Below are positions 7,271 through 15,207 of a stretch of 39,386 nt of DNA, in pieces (positions within the stretch are counted from its first letter, which is position 1; each line of letters starts with the position of its first letter). The notes beneath the pieces are model-generated. The model worked only from the letters and a program-made list of their open reading frames with translations, did no database searches and was not told the DNA's origin. Source of the DNA: Streptomyces boluensis (GTDB lineage: Bacteria > Actinomycetota > Actinomycetes > Streptomycetales > Streptomycetaceae); contig NZ_JAAAHS010000025.1 in the NCBI RefSeq assembly GCF_009908195.1, forward strand, positions 1 through 39,386, written 5' to 3'. Both the position numbers and the translations under genes were made by a program.

Positions 7271-8416
7271 GTGGAGCGGTACGACGGCTGGGTGGACGAG
7301 GGCTATGGCGCGGTGGCCGACGCGTTCGCGAGGAACTTCTCCGACTTTCCCGAACTGGGCGCCGCCACCACGGTGTTCGTCGACGGCCACAAGGTCGTGG
7401 AGCTGTGGGGCGGGGTCGCCGACGAGGCCACCGGGAGGCGCTGGCGGCAGGACACGGCGGTGCCGGTGTTCTCCTGCGCCAAGGGCCTGGTGGCGCTCTG
7501 CGTGCACCTGCTCGCGCAGCAGGGCAGCCTCGACCTGGACGCGCCGGTGAGCACGTACTGGCCGGAGTTCGGGCGGCACGGCAAGGAGGACATCACCTGC
7601 CGGTCGGTCCTCGGCCACCGGGCCGGTCTCGCGGCGCTCGACGCGTCGCCGTCGTTCGAGGAGATCGCCGCGTGGACGCCGGTGGTCACCGCCCTCGAGG
7701 AGCAGAAGCCGCTCTGGGAGCCGGGCACGGCGTACGAGTACCACGGGCATGTCTTCGGGTTTCTGCTCGGCGAGGTGATCCGGCGGATCACCGGGCTCAC
7801 GCCGGGCGCGTACTTCCGCCGGGCGGTCGCGGAGCCGCTGGGCCTGCGTGCCTGGATCGGGCTTCCGGAGGCGGAGTGGGAGGCGCGGGCCCGGCTCGTC
7901 GAGGCGGAGGGGCGGCCCGGGATGCCAGGCCCCGAGCACCTGTTGACCCGGATCGTGACGATGAACGGCTCACTGGTCTTCCCCGGCCTCGACGGGCCGC
8001 GCGGCTGGAACGACCCGGCGCTGCTCGCCATGGAGCTGCCCGGCGCGGGCGCGGTCGCCTCGGCGAGCGGGCTCGCGGGGGTGTACGCGGCGGCCGTCAC
8101 CGGCATCGACGGCGGCGAGCGGCTCCTTTCCACGGACACGGTCTCCGGTCTCGTACGGGAGCTGTCGTCGGGGCCGTCGTGGATCGGCCTCGACATGGGG
8201 GTGCGGTGGGGCTCCGGGGTGCTCCTCGACTCGGCGTCGTTCCGCCCGCTCCTTGGCCCGCGCAGCTTCGGCAGCGACGGGGCGGGCGGCCAGTTCGCCT
8301 TCGGGGACGACACGCACGGTGTGGGCTTCGCGTACGTCGCCAACCGCATGGTCGGGCACGGTGACGACCGGGCCAACCGGCTGATCACGGCGGTGCGTTC
8401 CTGCCTCGGCGCCTGA
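7271..8416 (+). CDS. Serine hydrolase, beta-lactamase/family VIII esterase fold
   Basis: A 381-residue class C beta-lactamase-like hydrolase. The SxxK motif is S68-C-A-K71, and the likely catalytic Tyr is Tyr157 in the YEYHGH segment, matching the GYHA-type motif of family VIII esterases. There is no clear KTG motif; GGQFAFGD sits in its place. It lacks a signal peptide, so it probably acts in the cytoplasm on small esters. The GTG at 7271 has GGGGCGGGGAA upstream. These features fit an esterase better than a penicillin-binding enzyme. A MoxR/VWA pair follows with its own promoter-like sequence. Confidence 0.85.
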   Translation: MERYDGWVDEGYGAVADAFARNFSDFPELGAATTVFVDGHKVVELWGGVADEATGRRWRQDTAVPVFSCAKGLVALCVHLLAQQGSLDLDAPVSTYWPEFGRHGKEDITCRSVLGHRAGLAALDASPSFEEIAAWTPVVTALEEQKPLWEPGTAYEYHGHVFGFLLGEVIRRITGLTPGAYFRRAVAEPLGLRAWIGLPEAEWEARARLVEAEGRPGMPGPEHLLTRIVTMNGSLVFPGLDGPRGWNDPALLAMELPGAGAVASASGLAGVYAAAVTGIDGGERLLSTDTVSGLVRELSSGPSWIGLDMGVRWGSGVLLDSASFRPLLGPRSFGSDGAGGQFAFGDDTHGVGFAYVANRMVGHGDDRANRLITAVRSCLGA

Positions 8417-8477
8417 GCGGCGCTCGCGGGTCGGCTGCCGGGTGAGCTGCTCGGTGAGCCGGACGGTGATCTGCCCG

Positions 8478-8506
8478 GTGACCGGAAGCTACTGACCGGT
8501 TAGAGT
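8478..8506 (+). promoter_or_regulatory. Candidate promoter for the MoxR/VWA operon
   Basis: GTGACC (8478-8483), 17 nt, then TAGAGT (8501-8506) is a plausible housekeeping-type promoter. It would start transcription near 8512, about 34 nt before the TTG start, leaving room for the AGGAGG at 8535-8540. The region also holds several GGTGA repeats. Confidence 0.4.
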
Positions 8507-8545
8507 GCCGCCCGACAGCGTCATCCGCCGTTCCAGGAGGTCGGG

Positions 8546-9457
8546 TTGGGCACCATCGAGGATCTCGCCGAGGACATGGACGTCACCGCGCCGACCGGGT
8601 ACTTCGCCTCGGTCGACGAGGTTGCGGACCGCCTGGCCGAGGCCGGTTATCTGGCCTCGCCGGCCGTCGCGACGACCGTGTTCCTCGCCGACCGGCTCGG
8701 CAAGCCGCTGCTCGTCGAGGGCCCGGCGGGCGTCGGCAAGACCGAGCTCGCCAAGGCGGTCGCCGAGGTCGCCGGGGCCCGGCTCGTACGCCTGCAGTGC
8801 TACGAGGGCGTGGACGAGGCGCGGGCGCTGTACGAGTGGAACCACGCCAAGCAGTTGCTGCGGATCACGGCGGGCCGCGAGGAGAGCTGGGACGAGACCC
8901 GCACGGACATCTTCAGCGAGGAGTTCCTGCTCCCGCGCCCGCTGCTCACCGCGATCCGGGGCGCCGACCCCAAGGTGCTCCTGATCGACGAGACCGACAA
9001 GGCCGATGTCGAGGTCGAGGGGCTGCTGCTCGAAGTGCTCAGCGACTTCCAGGTCACGGTGCCGGAGCTGGGCACCGTGAAGGCGTCGCGGCGGCCCTTC
9101 GTGGTGCTCACGTCGAACGCCGCGCGCGAGCTGTCCGAGGCGCTGCGCCGCCGCTGCCTCTTCCTCCACATAGGCTTCCCCGACGCGGAGTTGGAGCAGC
9201 GCATCGTCCGCCTCAAGGTGCCCGGTCTCGACGCGACCCTTGCCGCCTCGGTGGTGCGGGTGGTGGGCGCGCTGCGGGCGATGGACCTGCGCAAGGTGCC
9301 CTCGGTCGCGGAGACCGTCGACTGGGCCCGCACCCTCCTCGCGCTCGGCGCGGACACCCTGGACGAGACGGTCGTACGGCAGAGCCTGGGCGTCGTCCTC
9401 AAGCACCAGGAGGACGTGCTGAAGGCGACGGCCCAACTGGACCTGGACGCCGTGTGA
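8546..9457 (+). CDS. MoxR-family AAA+ ATPase
   Basis: A 303-residue MoxR ATPase. Walker A is GPAGVGKT (59-66), Walker B VLLIDE (144-149), sensor 1 TSN (189-191), and the arginine-rich ALRRRC segment follows. MoxR proteins are chaperone-like ATPases that work with VWA-domain partners to mature or load cofactors into enzymes such as CO or methanol dehydrogenases. The start is a TTG at 8546 with a perfect AGGAGG at 8535-8540. Its stop overlaps the VWA gene start by 4 nt, so the two are co-translated. No cofactor-containing client gene is adjacent. Confidence 0.9.
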   Translation: MGTIEDLAEDMDVTAPTGYFASVDEVADRLAEAGYLASPAVATTVFLADRLGKPLLVEGPAGVGKTELAKAVAEVAGARLVRLQCYEGVDEARALYEWNHAKQLLRITAGREESWDETRTDIFSEEFLLPRPLLTAIRGADPKVLLIDETDKADVEVEGLLLEVLSDFQVTVPELGTVKASRRPFVVLTSNAARELSEALRRRCLFLHIGFPDAELEQRIVRLKVPGLDATLAASVVRVVGALRAMDLRKVPSVAETVDWARTLLALGADTLDETVVRQSLGVVLKHQEDVLKATAQLDLDAV

Positions 9458-10860
9458 GCCCGGCAGCCTCCGAGAACTCCGCGTCCGGGAGCGGGCTCGC
9501 CGAGCGGCTGACCGGGTTCGTGCGGGCGCTGCGTGCGCAGGGCGTCCGGGTCGGCACCGGGGAGAGCGTCGACGCGGGGCTCGCGGTCGAGGTGCTCGGC
9601 CTGGCCGACCGGGAGCGGCTTCGCGCCGGGCTCGCCGCGACGCTGCTGCACCAGGAGGGCCAGCGGGCGGTGTTCGACCAGGTCTTCGACCTGTACTTCC
9701 CGCGCACCGTGGGCGCCCCGGACTCCGTGACGGAGGGTCAAGTCTCGCCGGGCCGTGAGGAGTTGCGGGACCGGCTCGCCGCCGCGCTCGCGGCCGGTGA
9801 CGGGGCGGGGCTCGAACAGATCGCGGCCGAAGCCGTGGACGCGCTGGGCGGGTACGGCTCCGCGTCCGGCTCCGACGGCTGGTCCGCGTACCAGACCCTG
9901 GACCGGCTGCGGCCGCAGACCTTGCTGGCGCGGGTGCTCGCGGCGCTGCGCGCGGAGGCCGGGGAGACGGGGAGCGAGGCGTTCACGGACCGGCTCACCG
10001 CCGACGAGATCCGCCGCCGGATCGAGCGGTTCCGTGGCCTGGTGGCGACCGAGGCGCGGCGGCGGGTCGCGGAGCGGCGCGGCACGGACGAGATCGCCCG
10101 GCGGGCCGTGCTGCCCAGCGCGGACCGGGTGGACTTCCTCGTCGCGCACAGCAGCCGTCTCGCCGAACTGCACCGCACCGTGGGCCCGTTGGCGCGGAAG
10201 CTGGCGACGCGGCTCGCGGCGCGTCGGCGGCGGGCCGCGCGCGGCAGCATCGATCTGCGGCGTACGGTGCGGCGTTCGCTGTCGACGGGCGGGGTGCCGA
10301 TGCGTCCGGTGCTGCGGCGGCGCAGGCCGGTCCGTCCCGAACTGGTGCTGCTGTGCGATGTGTCGGGCTCGGTGGCGGGGTTCGCACAGTTCACGATGTT
10401 GCTCATCCAGGCGCTGCACGACCAGTTCAGCAAGGTGCGGGTCTTCGCGTTCGTCAACTGTGTGGACGAGGTGACCGATCTGCTGAGCCGCGGCCGCGCC
10501 GACCCGGCGGGGCTCGGCGGGCGGATCCTGACCGAGGCGACGGTCACGCGGTGGCACGACAGCAGTGACTACGGCACGGCGCTCGGCGAGTTCGCGGACC
10601 GGTACGCGCACACGTTCACCCCGCGCACCTGCGTGTTCGTCCTGGGCGACGCCCGCACCAACCGCACCCCGCCGGGCGCGGCGGCCCTGCGCACCGTCCG
10701 GGACCGGGCCCGCCGCGTGTACTGGCTCAACCCCGAGCGGCGCGCGCTGTGGGACACGGGCGACTCGGCGGCGTCGGTGTACGCGGACGTCGTCGACATG
10801 TACGAGTGCCGCACGGTACGCCAACTCGGCGCGATCGTCGGGCGGTTGCTGCCGGTGTGA
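9454..10860 (+). CDS. VWA domain protein, CoxE family
   Basis: A 468-residue CoxE-like protein with a helical, Arg-rich N-terminal region (1-295) and a C-terminal von Willebrand A domain. The metal site begins D302-V-S304-G-S306, and the fold continues through a Thr-containing loop near RWHDSSDYG and the FVLGDART strand. The GTG start at 9454 overlaps the MoxR stop as GTGA. MoxR plus CoxE/VWA pairs act together as a chaperone machine in known systems. The absence of a nearby dehydrogenase suggests either a distant client or a general role. GGTCCGG is repeated three times just after the stop (10861-10893). Confidence 0.88.
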   Translation: MSPAASENSASGSGLAERLTGFVRALRAQGVRVGTGESVDAGLAVEVLGLADRERLRAGLAATLLHQEGQRAVFDQVFDLYFPRTVGAPDSVTEGQVSPGREELRDRLAAALAAGDGAGLEQIAAEAVDALGGYGSASGSDGWSAYQTLDRLRPQTLLARVLAALRAEAGETGSEAFTDRLTADEIRRRIERFRGLVATEARRRVAERRGTDEIARRAVLPSADRVDFLVAHSSRLAELHRTVGPLARKLATRLAARRRRAARGSIDLRRTVRRSLSTGGVPMRPVLRRRRPVRPELVLLCDVSGSVAGFAQFTMLLIQALHDQFSKVRVFAFVNCVDEVTDLLSRGRADPAGLGGRILTEATVTRWHDSSDYGTALGEFADRYAHTFTPRTCVFVLGDARTNRTPPGAAALRTVRDRARRVYWLNPERRALWDTGDSAASVYADVVDMYECRTVRQLGAIVGRLLPV

Positions 10861-10920
10861 GGTCCGGGGCCCGACGGTCCGGCGCAGGTCCGGCACGGTC
10901 GGGCGGTCGGTCAGGCGGGC

Positions 10921-11460
10921 TCAGGGCGCGCAGAGGGTGCAGCGGTCCGTGCCGTCCCAGTCGGACCAGCCGAAGTCGGCGGGCACCAGGGCGCGCCCGT
11001 CGAGTTCTTCGCGTACGGCCGCGCGGTAGTGCCAGACGGCGCCGATGTACGGGTGGTAGGCGTCGTGGAAGGCGCGGGAGTCGTGGGCGGCGCCGGTGGC
11101 GACCGTCTGCCGCAGGGCCCGCAGCCGCTCGAACATGGCCTGGCCCGCTCCGGCGACGGTGGTGGACGCCTCGATGAACAGGCGCTCGCGGGCGTCGTAT
11201 ATCTCCGCCTCGTCGAGCGCGGCCCGGGTGGCGGTGTCCAGGGCGCGCGGGTCCGGCTCGTCCGGCGGGCTCTGGGCGAGGGTGCGAAGGCGGGCGTGGC
11301 AGGTGCCGGCGGCGGCGATGAACTCGTTGTAGACGGTGCGGCGGCGGGCCTCCACCGTGCGGTCCTTGTCGTGCCGGTTGCGCAGGGCGTCGGCCATGAC
11401 CGTGCCCGAGATCGCGATGACGGCTCCGCTGACCGTCGCGACGAGCGTCCCCCAGTCCAC
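10921..11460 (-). CDS. Hypothetical protein with one N-terminal membrane segment
   Basis: A 179-residue protein. An N-terminal hydrophobic segment (about residues 2-22, WGTLVATVSGAVIAISGTVM) is followed by a basic helix-rich region and a soluble, largely helical remainder ending in CTLC. The GTG at 11460 is chosen because AAGGGGGAAG sits just upstream. Streptomyces encode many small proteins of this plan, often of unknown role. It converges with the VWA gene and is divergent from a cupin gene. I do not recognise a named family. Confidence 0.7.
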   Translation of the reverse strand: MDWGTLVATVSGAVIAISGTVMADALRNRHDKDRTVEARRRTVYNEFIAAAGTCHARLRTLAQSPPDEPDPRALDTATRAALDEAEIYDARERLFIEASTTVAGAGQAMFERLRALRQTVATGAAHDSRAFHDAYHPYIGAVWHYRAAVREELDGRALVPADFGWSDWDGTDRCTLCAP

Positions 11461-11475
11461 GCTTCCCCCTTGAAG

Positions 11476-11491
11476 CCGCACTCCAGTGCGG
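11476..11491. promoter_or_regulatory. Inverted repeat upstream of the membrane-anchored hypothetical gene
   Basis: CCGCACT-CC-AGTGCGG forms perfect 7-bp arms, 15 nt from the GTG start at 11460. It could be an operator or a leader hairpin. Confidence 0.35.
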
Positions 11492-11539
11492 TGAATCTAC
11501 ACGGCGCGCCGGGCCCGCCGGTGCGCCGGTCGACGCGTG

Positions 11540-11551
11540 CTCCGTACGGAG
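11540..11551. promoter_or_regulatory. 12-bp palindrome upstream of the cupin gene
   Basis: CTCCGTACGGAG is a perfect palindrome 45 nt before the cupin ATG, in the region shared with the divergent hypothetical gene. It is a candidate regulator site. Confidence 0.3.
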
Positions 11552-11596
11552 TCCCTGGGGGTGCGCGGGGCCGTCGGGTCGGCGAGCGTGGCAGGC

Positions 11597-11968
11597 ATGG
11601 CACACGACACCTCCGTATCCGATGACGAGTCGGCGCCCGGCCCCTACGAGCTGGCGGCGCTGGCCGAGGAACACCTGACGAAGGCGCGGGGCGCCGCGCA
11701 CGGCCGCAGTGCCCATCTGGTGCTGCGGGACGGGCCGCTGCGGCAGAGCGTGCTCGCCCTGACCGCCGGGTCCGCGCTCGGCGAGCACGAGGCGCCGATC
11801 GCGGCGACGCTCCAGGTGCTGCACGGCCGGGTCCGCGTGACCGCCGTGTCCGGCAAGGAACTCACGCTGTCTGTGGGCGAGTTGGGCCTGGTGCCGGGCG
11901 AGCGTCACGACCTGGTGGCGGAGGAGGACTCGGTGGTGATCCTGACCACGGTGACGGCCGGGCTCTAG
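11597..11968 (+). CDS. Small cupin-domain protein
   Basis: A 123-residue single-domain cupin. The strands around SVLALTAGSALGEHEAP, ATLQVLHGRVRVTAV and VGELGLVPGERHDLVAEEDSVVI outline the barrel. His and Glu occur in the first motif (GEHEAP) and His in RHDLV, so a metal site is possible but incomplete. The ATG at 11597 is chosen as the family start. Proteins of this size are usually small-molecule sensors or LuxQ-like cupins of unknown role. The gene is alone, convergent with the YfcC-type permease. Confidence 0.75.
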   Translation: MAHDTSVSDDESAPGPYELAALAEEHLTKARGAAHGRSAHLVLRDGPLRQSVLALTAGSALGEHEAPIAATLQVLHGRVRVTAVSGKELTLSVGELGLVPGERHDLVAEEDSVVILTTVTAGL

Positions 11969-11990
11969 CACCCCTTCCCCGTACGAACCC

Positions 11991-12029
11991 TGAGCCCTGT
12001 ACCGCCGAGTCCGGCCGGTGCGGGGCTCA
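11991..12029. terminator. Weak hairpin between cupin and permease
   Basis: TGAGCCC (11991-11997) pairs with GGGCTCA (12023-12029) around a 25-nt loop that can fold further. It overlaps the stop of the permease gene and may serve as a shared terminator. Confidence 0.3.
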
Positions 12030-13562
12030 CGTCATGATCGCGCCGAGGGCGACGAAGACGCAGATCAGTACGGACAGGATGGCGAGCAGTGGCCAGACGA
12101 AGCGCAGGTACTTGTCGTAGCCGACCTTGGCGAGGGCCACGCCGCCGATGGTGACGGCGGTGGTCGGCACCCACAGGTTCATCCAGCCGCTCGCGGACTG
12201 CCAGGCGGTGACGACGACCGCGCGCGAGACGCCCGCGAAGTCGGCGAGCGGCGCGAGGATCGGCATGGCGAGGGTGGCGTGTCCCGAGGTGGAGGGGATG
12301 AGGAAGGCGAGCGGCAGGTTCACCAGGAACACGATGATGGCGAAGACACCGGACGAGGTGCCCTTCACGATGCCTTCGATGGAGTGCAGGACGGTGTCGG
12401 TGATCCGGGAGTTGTTCATGATCACGGTGACGCCGCGGGCCAGCATGATGACGAGGGCCGGGGAGACGAAGTCACCGGCGCCCTGAACGATCGTGGAGCT
12501 GAGCTTCTGCTCGCCGAGCCGGGCGACGATCCCCACCAGGACGGCCGCGCACAGGAAGAGTGCCGCCAACTCCGGGAAGGACCAGCCGAGTTCGATGGAG
12601 TACGGGGTCGCGTCGGCCTTGCCGGTGAGGGCACTCGACCAGGGCACCACGGAGAAGATCATGAACGCGAAGACCAGGCCGAGCAGGGCGAGTACGGCCT
12701 TGTGCAGCCGGGTGAGTTCGGGTGGCTCCTCGGTCTTCGCGGCGGACTGTTCGCGGTCGCCGGGCAGGAATCCGCTGACGGAACGCGCGGGGTCCTTCTG
12801 TACGCGCGTCGCGTAGTGCACGACGTAGCCGACGGTGACGGCGGTCAGGACGATCCACATGATGAAGCGCAGGACGATGCCGTCGCCGAGGGAGATGTCG
12901 GCGGCGGCCGAGGCGACCCCGGTGGCGAAGGGGTTGACGGTGGAGCAGAGCACGCCGACCCCGGCGCCGAGGATGGCCGCGCCGACGGCGACCATCCGGT
13001 CGTAGCCGAGGGCGAGCATCATCGGTACGAGCAGCCCGTAGAAGCCGAGGGTCTCCTCGGCGAAGCCCTCCACGGTACCGAGTACGGAGAAGGTGACCAT
13101 CACGCCCGCGATCAGGAGGGCGCCGCGGTCCCGCAGCCGGTGGGCGAGGCGGGCGATGCCGCGGTCGAGGGCGCCGGTCGCGAAGACGACGGTGATGAAC
13201 GCGCCGATGGCGAGGACGAAGAGGAAGACGCCCGCGCTGCCGTACAGGGAACCGGTGGCGTCGGGGCCGACGGTGCCGGTCTTCTCGTCCTGCACGCCGT
13301 ACAGGCCGTTGACCGGCGAGAGGAACAGGTCGTTGAGCCGGTCGACGAAGCTCTGGGTCGATTCGACGCGCTGGTAGGTGCCCTGCACGGGCGCGCCGTC
13401 GGCGTCGCGTTCGTACTGTCCGGGCGGGATGAGGAAGGCGAGCAGCCAGACGGCGAGGGTGACGATCGCGAGCACCGTGAGGGCGCTGGGGAAGGTGAAC
13501 TTCCGTCTGCCCTCGGGTGGTTGGGGTTCCTCCGTGATGGTGCTCGCGTCGGCTTCGCTCAT
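12027..13562 (-). CDS. YfcC/DcuC-like integral membrane permease
   Basis: A 511-residue membrane protein with about twelve hydrophobic segments and a short cytoplasmic N-terminus. It fits the YfcC family within the C4-dicarboxylate/basic amino acid transporter group: a first span near residues 28-46, followed by an extracytoplasmic loop, then conserved segments such as TVEGFAEETLGFYGLLVPMM and PSTSGHATLAMPIL. The ATG at 13562 overlaps the stop of the upstream peptidase gene by 4 nt, with no independent ribosome site, so translation is coupled. Its partner is an M20 dipeptidase, which suggests import of a dipeptide or acylated amino acid for hydrolysis. Substrate and direction are inferred. 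Confidence 0.85.
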   Translation of the reverse strand: MSEADASTITEEPQPPEGRRKFTFPSALTVLAIVTLAVWLLAFLIPPGQYERDADGAPVQGTYQRVESTQSFVDRLNDLFLSPVNGLYGVQDEKTGTVGPDATGSLYGSAGVFLFVLAIGAFITVVFATGALDRGIARLAHRLRDRGALLIAGVMVTFSVLGTVEGFAEETLGFYGLLVPMMLALGYDRMVAVGAAILGAGVGVLCSTVNPFATGVASAAADISLGDGIVLRFIMWIVLTAVTVGYVVHYATRVQKDPARSVSGFLPGDREQSAAKTEEPPELTRLHKAVLALLGLVFAFMIFSVVPWSSALTGKADATPYSIELGWSFPELAALFLCAAVLVGIVARLGEQKLSSTIVQGAGDFVSPALVIMLARGVTVIMNNSRITDTVLHSIEGIVKGTSSGVFAIIVFLVNLPLAFLIPSTSGHATLAMPILAPLADFAGVSRAVVVTAWQSASGWMNLWVPTTAVTIGGVALAKVGYDKYLRFVWPLLAILSVLICVFVALGAIMT

Positions 13563-14926
13563 CGCGGGGCGTCCGCGCGGAAGTCGGCTGCGTATTCGCG
13601 CAGGAAGGCGCACATGGCGTGCACGGTGTTGCGCAGCTCGGAGAAGAGGACGCGTTCGTTGGGGGCGTGCAGGTTGCACATGCTGTCCTGCGCGCCGAAC
13701 AGCAGCACCTCGGCGCGGGGCGCGGCCTGGGCGAGCCCGTTGACGAGCGGGATGGAGCCGCCGGTGGCGACGTACGCGGCGTCCTCGCCCCAGGCCTCCT
13801 TGAGCGCGGTGCGCGCGGCCCGGTACGCGGGCCCCTCGGTGGCGGCCTCGTAGCCGGGCCCGGTGTCGCCGGGGGTGACGGTGAGGGGCACGCCGAAGGG
13901 CCGCAGCGAGAGCAGGTGGTGGACAAGCCGGTCCTGGGCCTCGTGCGGGTCCTGCAGCGGGTGGAAGCGCAGGTTCAGCTTGGCCCGTGCGTACGGCACC
14001 ACGGCGGAGGCGGCGTGTTCGACGCTGGGGGCGTCCAGGCCGATGACGGTGATGGCGGGCCCGCTCCACAGCCGCTCCCCCAGGCCGCCGGAGCCGAGCA
14101 GCGGCAGGTCGCCGCGGACTCCGGCGAGGGTGCGGAACTCGTCGTCGGTGTAGCCGGTGCCGGTCCACGCCTCGCGCCGCAGGCCTTCCACGGCGACGTC
14201 GCCGTGCACGTCGTGCAGGGTGCCGAGGGCCTTGGTCAGGACGAGCAGCGCGTCGGGTGCCGCGCCGCCGAACTCGCCGCTGTGGCGCGGCTCGTCGAGG
14301 GTGCGGACCTCGACGAGCACTTCGGCGGCGCCGCGCAGGCCGGTGGTGAGGGTGGGGGTGCCGGGGCGCAGGTTGCCGAGGTCGGCGATGACCATGGCGT
14401 CGCAGGCGAACCGGTCGGGGTCGGTGGGCGGGTAGGAGTCGAAGGCGCTGCCGTACTCCTCCTGACCCTCGAAGACGATCTTGATGCCGACCGGGGGTCG
14501 CCCGCCGAAGGCCCGCAGCATGCCGAGGTGGGCGATGACGTTGGACTTGTCGTCGGCGATGCCCCGGGCGCGCAGGCCGCCCTCGATGGGTGTCGGCTCG
14601 AAGGGCGGCGACTTCCACAGCGTCTCGTCGCCGGGCGGCTGGACGTCGTAGTGGCTGTAGAGCAGCACGGTGGGCGCGGCCGGGTCGGGCGGCGGGATCT
14701 CGGCGTACACCACGGGCGAGGTGTCGGGCAGGTCGATGCGCTCGATCCGTTCGACGCCGGCCTCGCGCAGCAGCCGGACCAGGAGGTCGTGGGCCTCGTG
14801 CACGGGCCCGGCGGGAAAGCCGGGGAAGGCGATGGACGGGATGGCGGCCAACTGCTCCAGGTCGGAGCGCAGCCCGTCCATCAGCGCGTCGACGGTGGCG
14901 GGGAGGTCCTGGGCGTCGTCCTGCAT
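13559..14926 (-). CDS. M20 family metallodipeptidase
   Basis: A 455-residue M20/CNDP-type dipeptidase. The zinc ligands are His92 and Asp94 in SHYDVQP, the bridging Asp125 in GIADDK, Asp182 in VIADLGN, and a C-terminal His in CNLHAPNE. The catalytic acid motif is EGQEEYGS (Glu156-Glu157), with Gln in place of the first Glu of the common EGEEE. The full length matches the family. The start at 14926 has only a weak, distant GAGAGG. It is translationally coupled to a YfcC-type permease. It probably releases amino acids from dipeptides or N-acyl amino acids in the cytoplasm. Confidence 0.88.
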   Translation of the reverse strand: MQDDAQDLPATVDALMDGLRSDLEQLAAIPSIAFPGFPAGPVHEAHDLLVRLLREAGVERIERIDLPDTSPVVYAEIPPPDPAAPTVLLYSHYDVQPPGDETLWKSPPFEPTPIEGGLRARGIADDKSNVIAHLGMLRAFGGRPPVGIKIVFEGQEEYGSAFDSYPPTDPDRFACDAMVIADLGNLRPGTPTLTTGLRGAAEVLVEVRTLDEPRHSGEFGGAAPDALLVLTKALGTLHDVHGDVAVEGLRREAWTGTGYTDDEFRTLAGVRGDLPLLGSGGLGERLWSGPAITVIGLDAPSVEHAASAVVPYARAKLNLRFHPLQDPHEAQDRLVHHLLSLRPFGVPLTVTPGDTGPGYEAATEGPAYRAARTALKEAWGEDAAYVATGGSIPLVNGLAQAAPRAEVLLFGAQDSMCNLHAPNERVLFSELRNTVHAMCAFLREYAADFRADAPR

Positions 14927-15039
14927 CGGTCCGGCACACCTCTCGTCTCACGGCGGTACGGGGTGAGCATCGCGGAGACGGGTGCGGGTCGCATCCGGGG
15001 GCGGGTTCCGTGGTCGTTCCGCACCGTCGAGTGGGGCGC

Positions 15040-15190
15040 CGCCGATCGCCCTGCGGGCTCGTCCTCAAACTCCCCCAGCTACCGCTGGGAGGTGCCCCCA
15101 GGACGGGCTGAATTTCGGCCCCCGCCCCGCCCGTTCCTGAAAGTCCTGCCGGACGGGCCTCCTCAAAGGCCGGACGGGCTGATTCACCAG
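15040..15190. repeat. Dispersed Streptomyces intergenic repeat, two tandem copies
   Basis: Two related blocks lie between the peptidase and methyltransferase genes. The first runs from GCCCTGCGGGCTCGTCCTC to GGACGGGCTGAA (to about 15112) and holds a small hairpin CCCAGC/GCTGGG at 15074-15089. The second runs from CGGGCCTCCTCAAAGG to CGGACGGGCTGATT (about 15153-15184). Elements containing GTCCTCAAAC and GACGGGCTGA recur in many Streptomyces intergenic regions. Their role is not settled; termination or mRNA stability are possibilities. Confidence 0.65.
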
Positions 15191-15207
15191 CGGCCGTACG
15201 GGTGACC

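Noticed and set aside
8800..10896. Long minus-strand frame opposite the MoxR/VWA pair
   Set aside because: It is antisense to genes with intact Walker and MIDAS motifs, and its translation has no recognisable family pattern.
12018..13853. Long plus-strand reading frame opposite the YfcC permease and peptidase genes (over 600 codons)
   Set aside because: It is antisense to two coupled genes with clear motifs. Its composition is rich in Gly, Asp and Glu, as expected from the reverse frame of GC3-biased DNA, and it has no domain signature.
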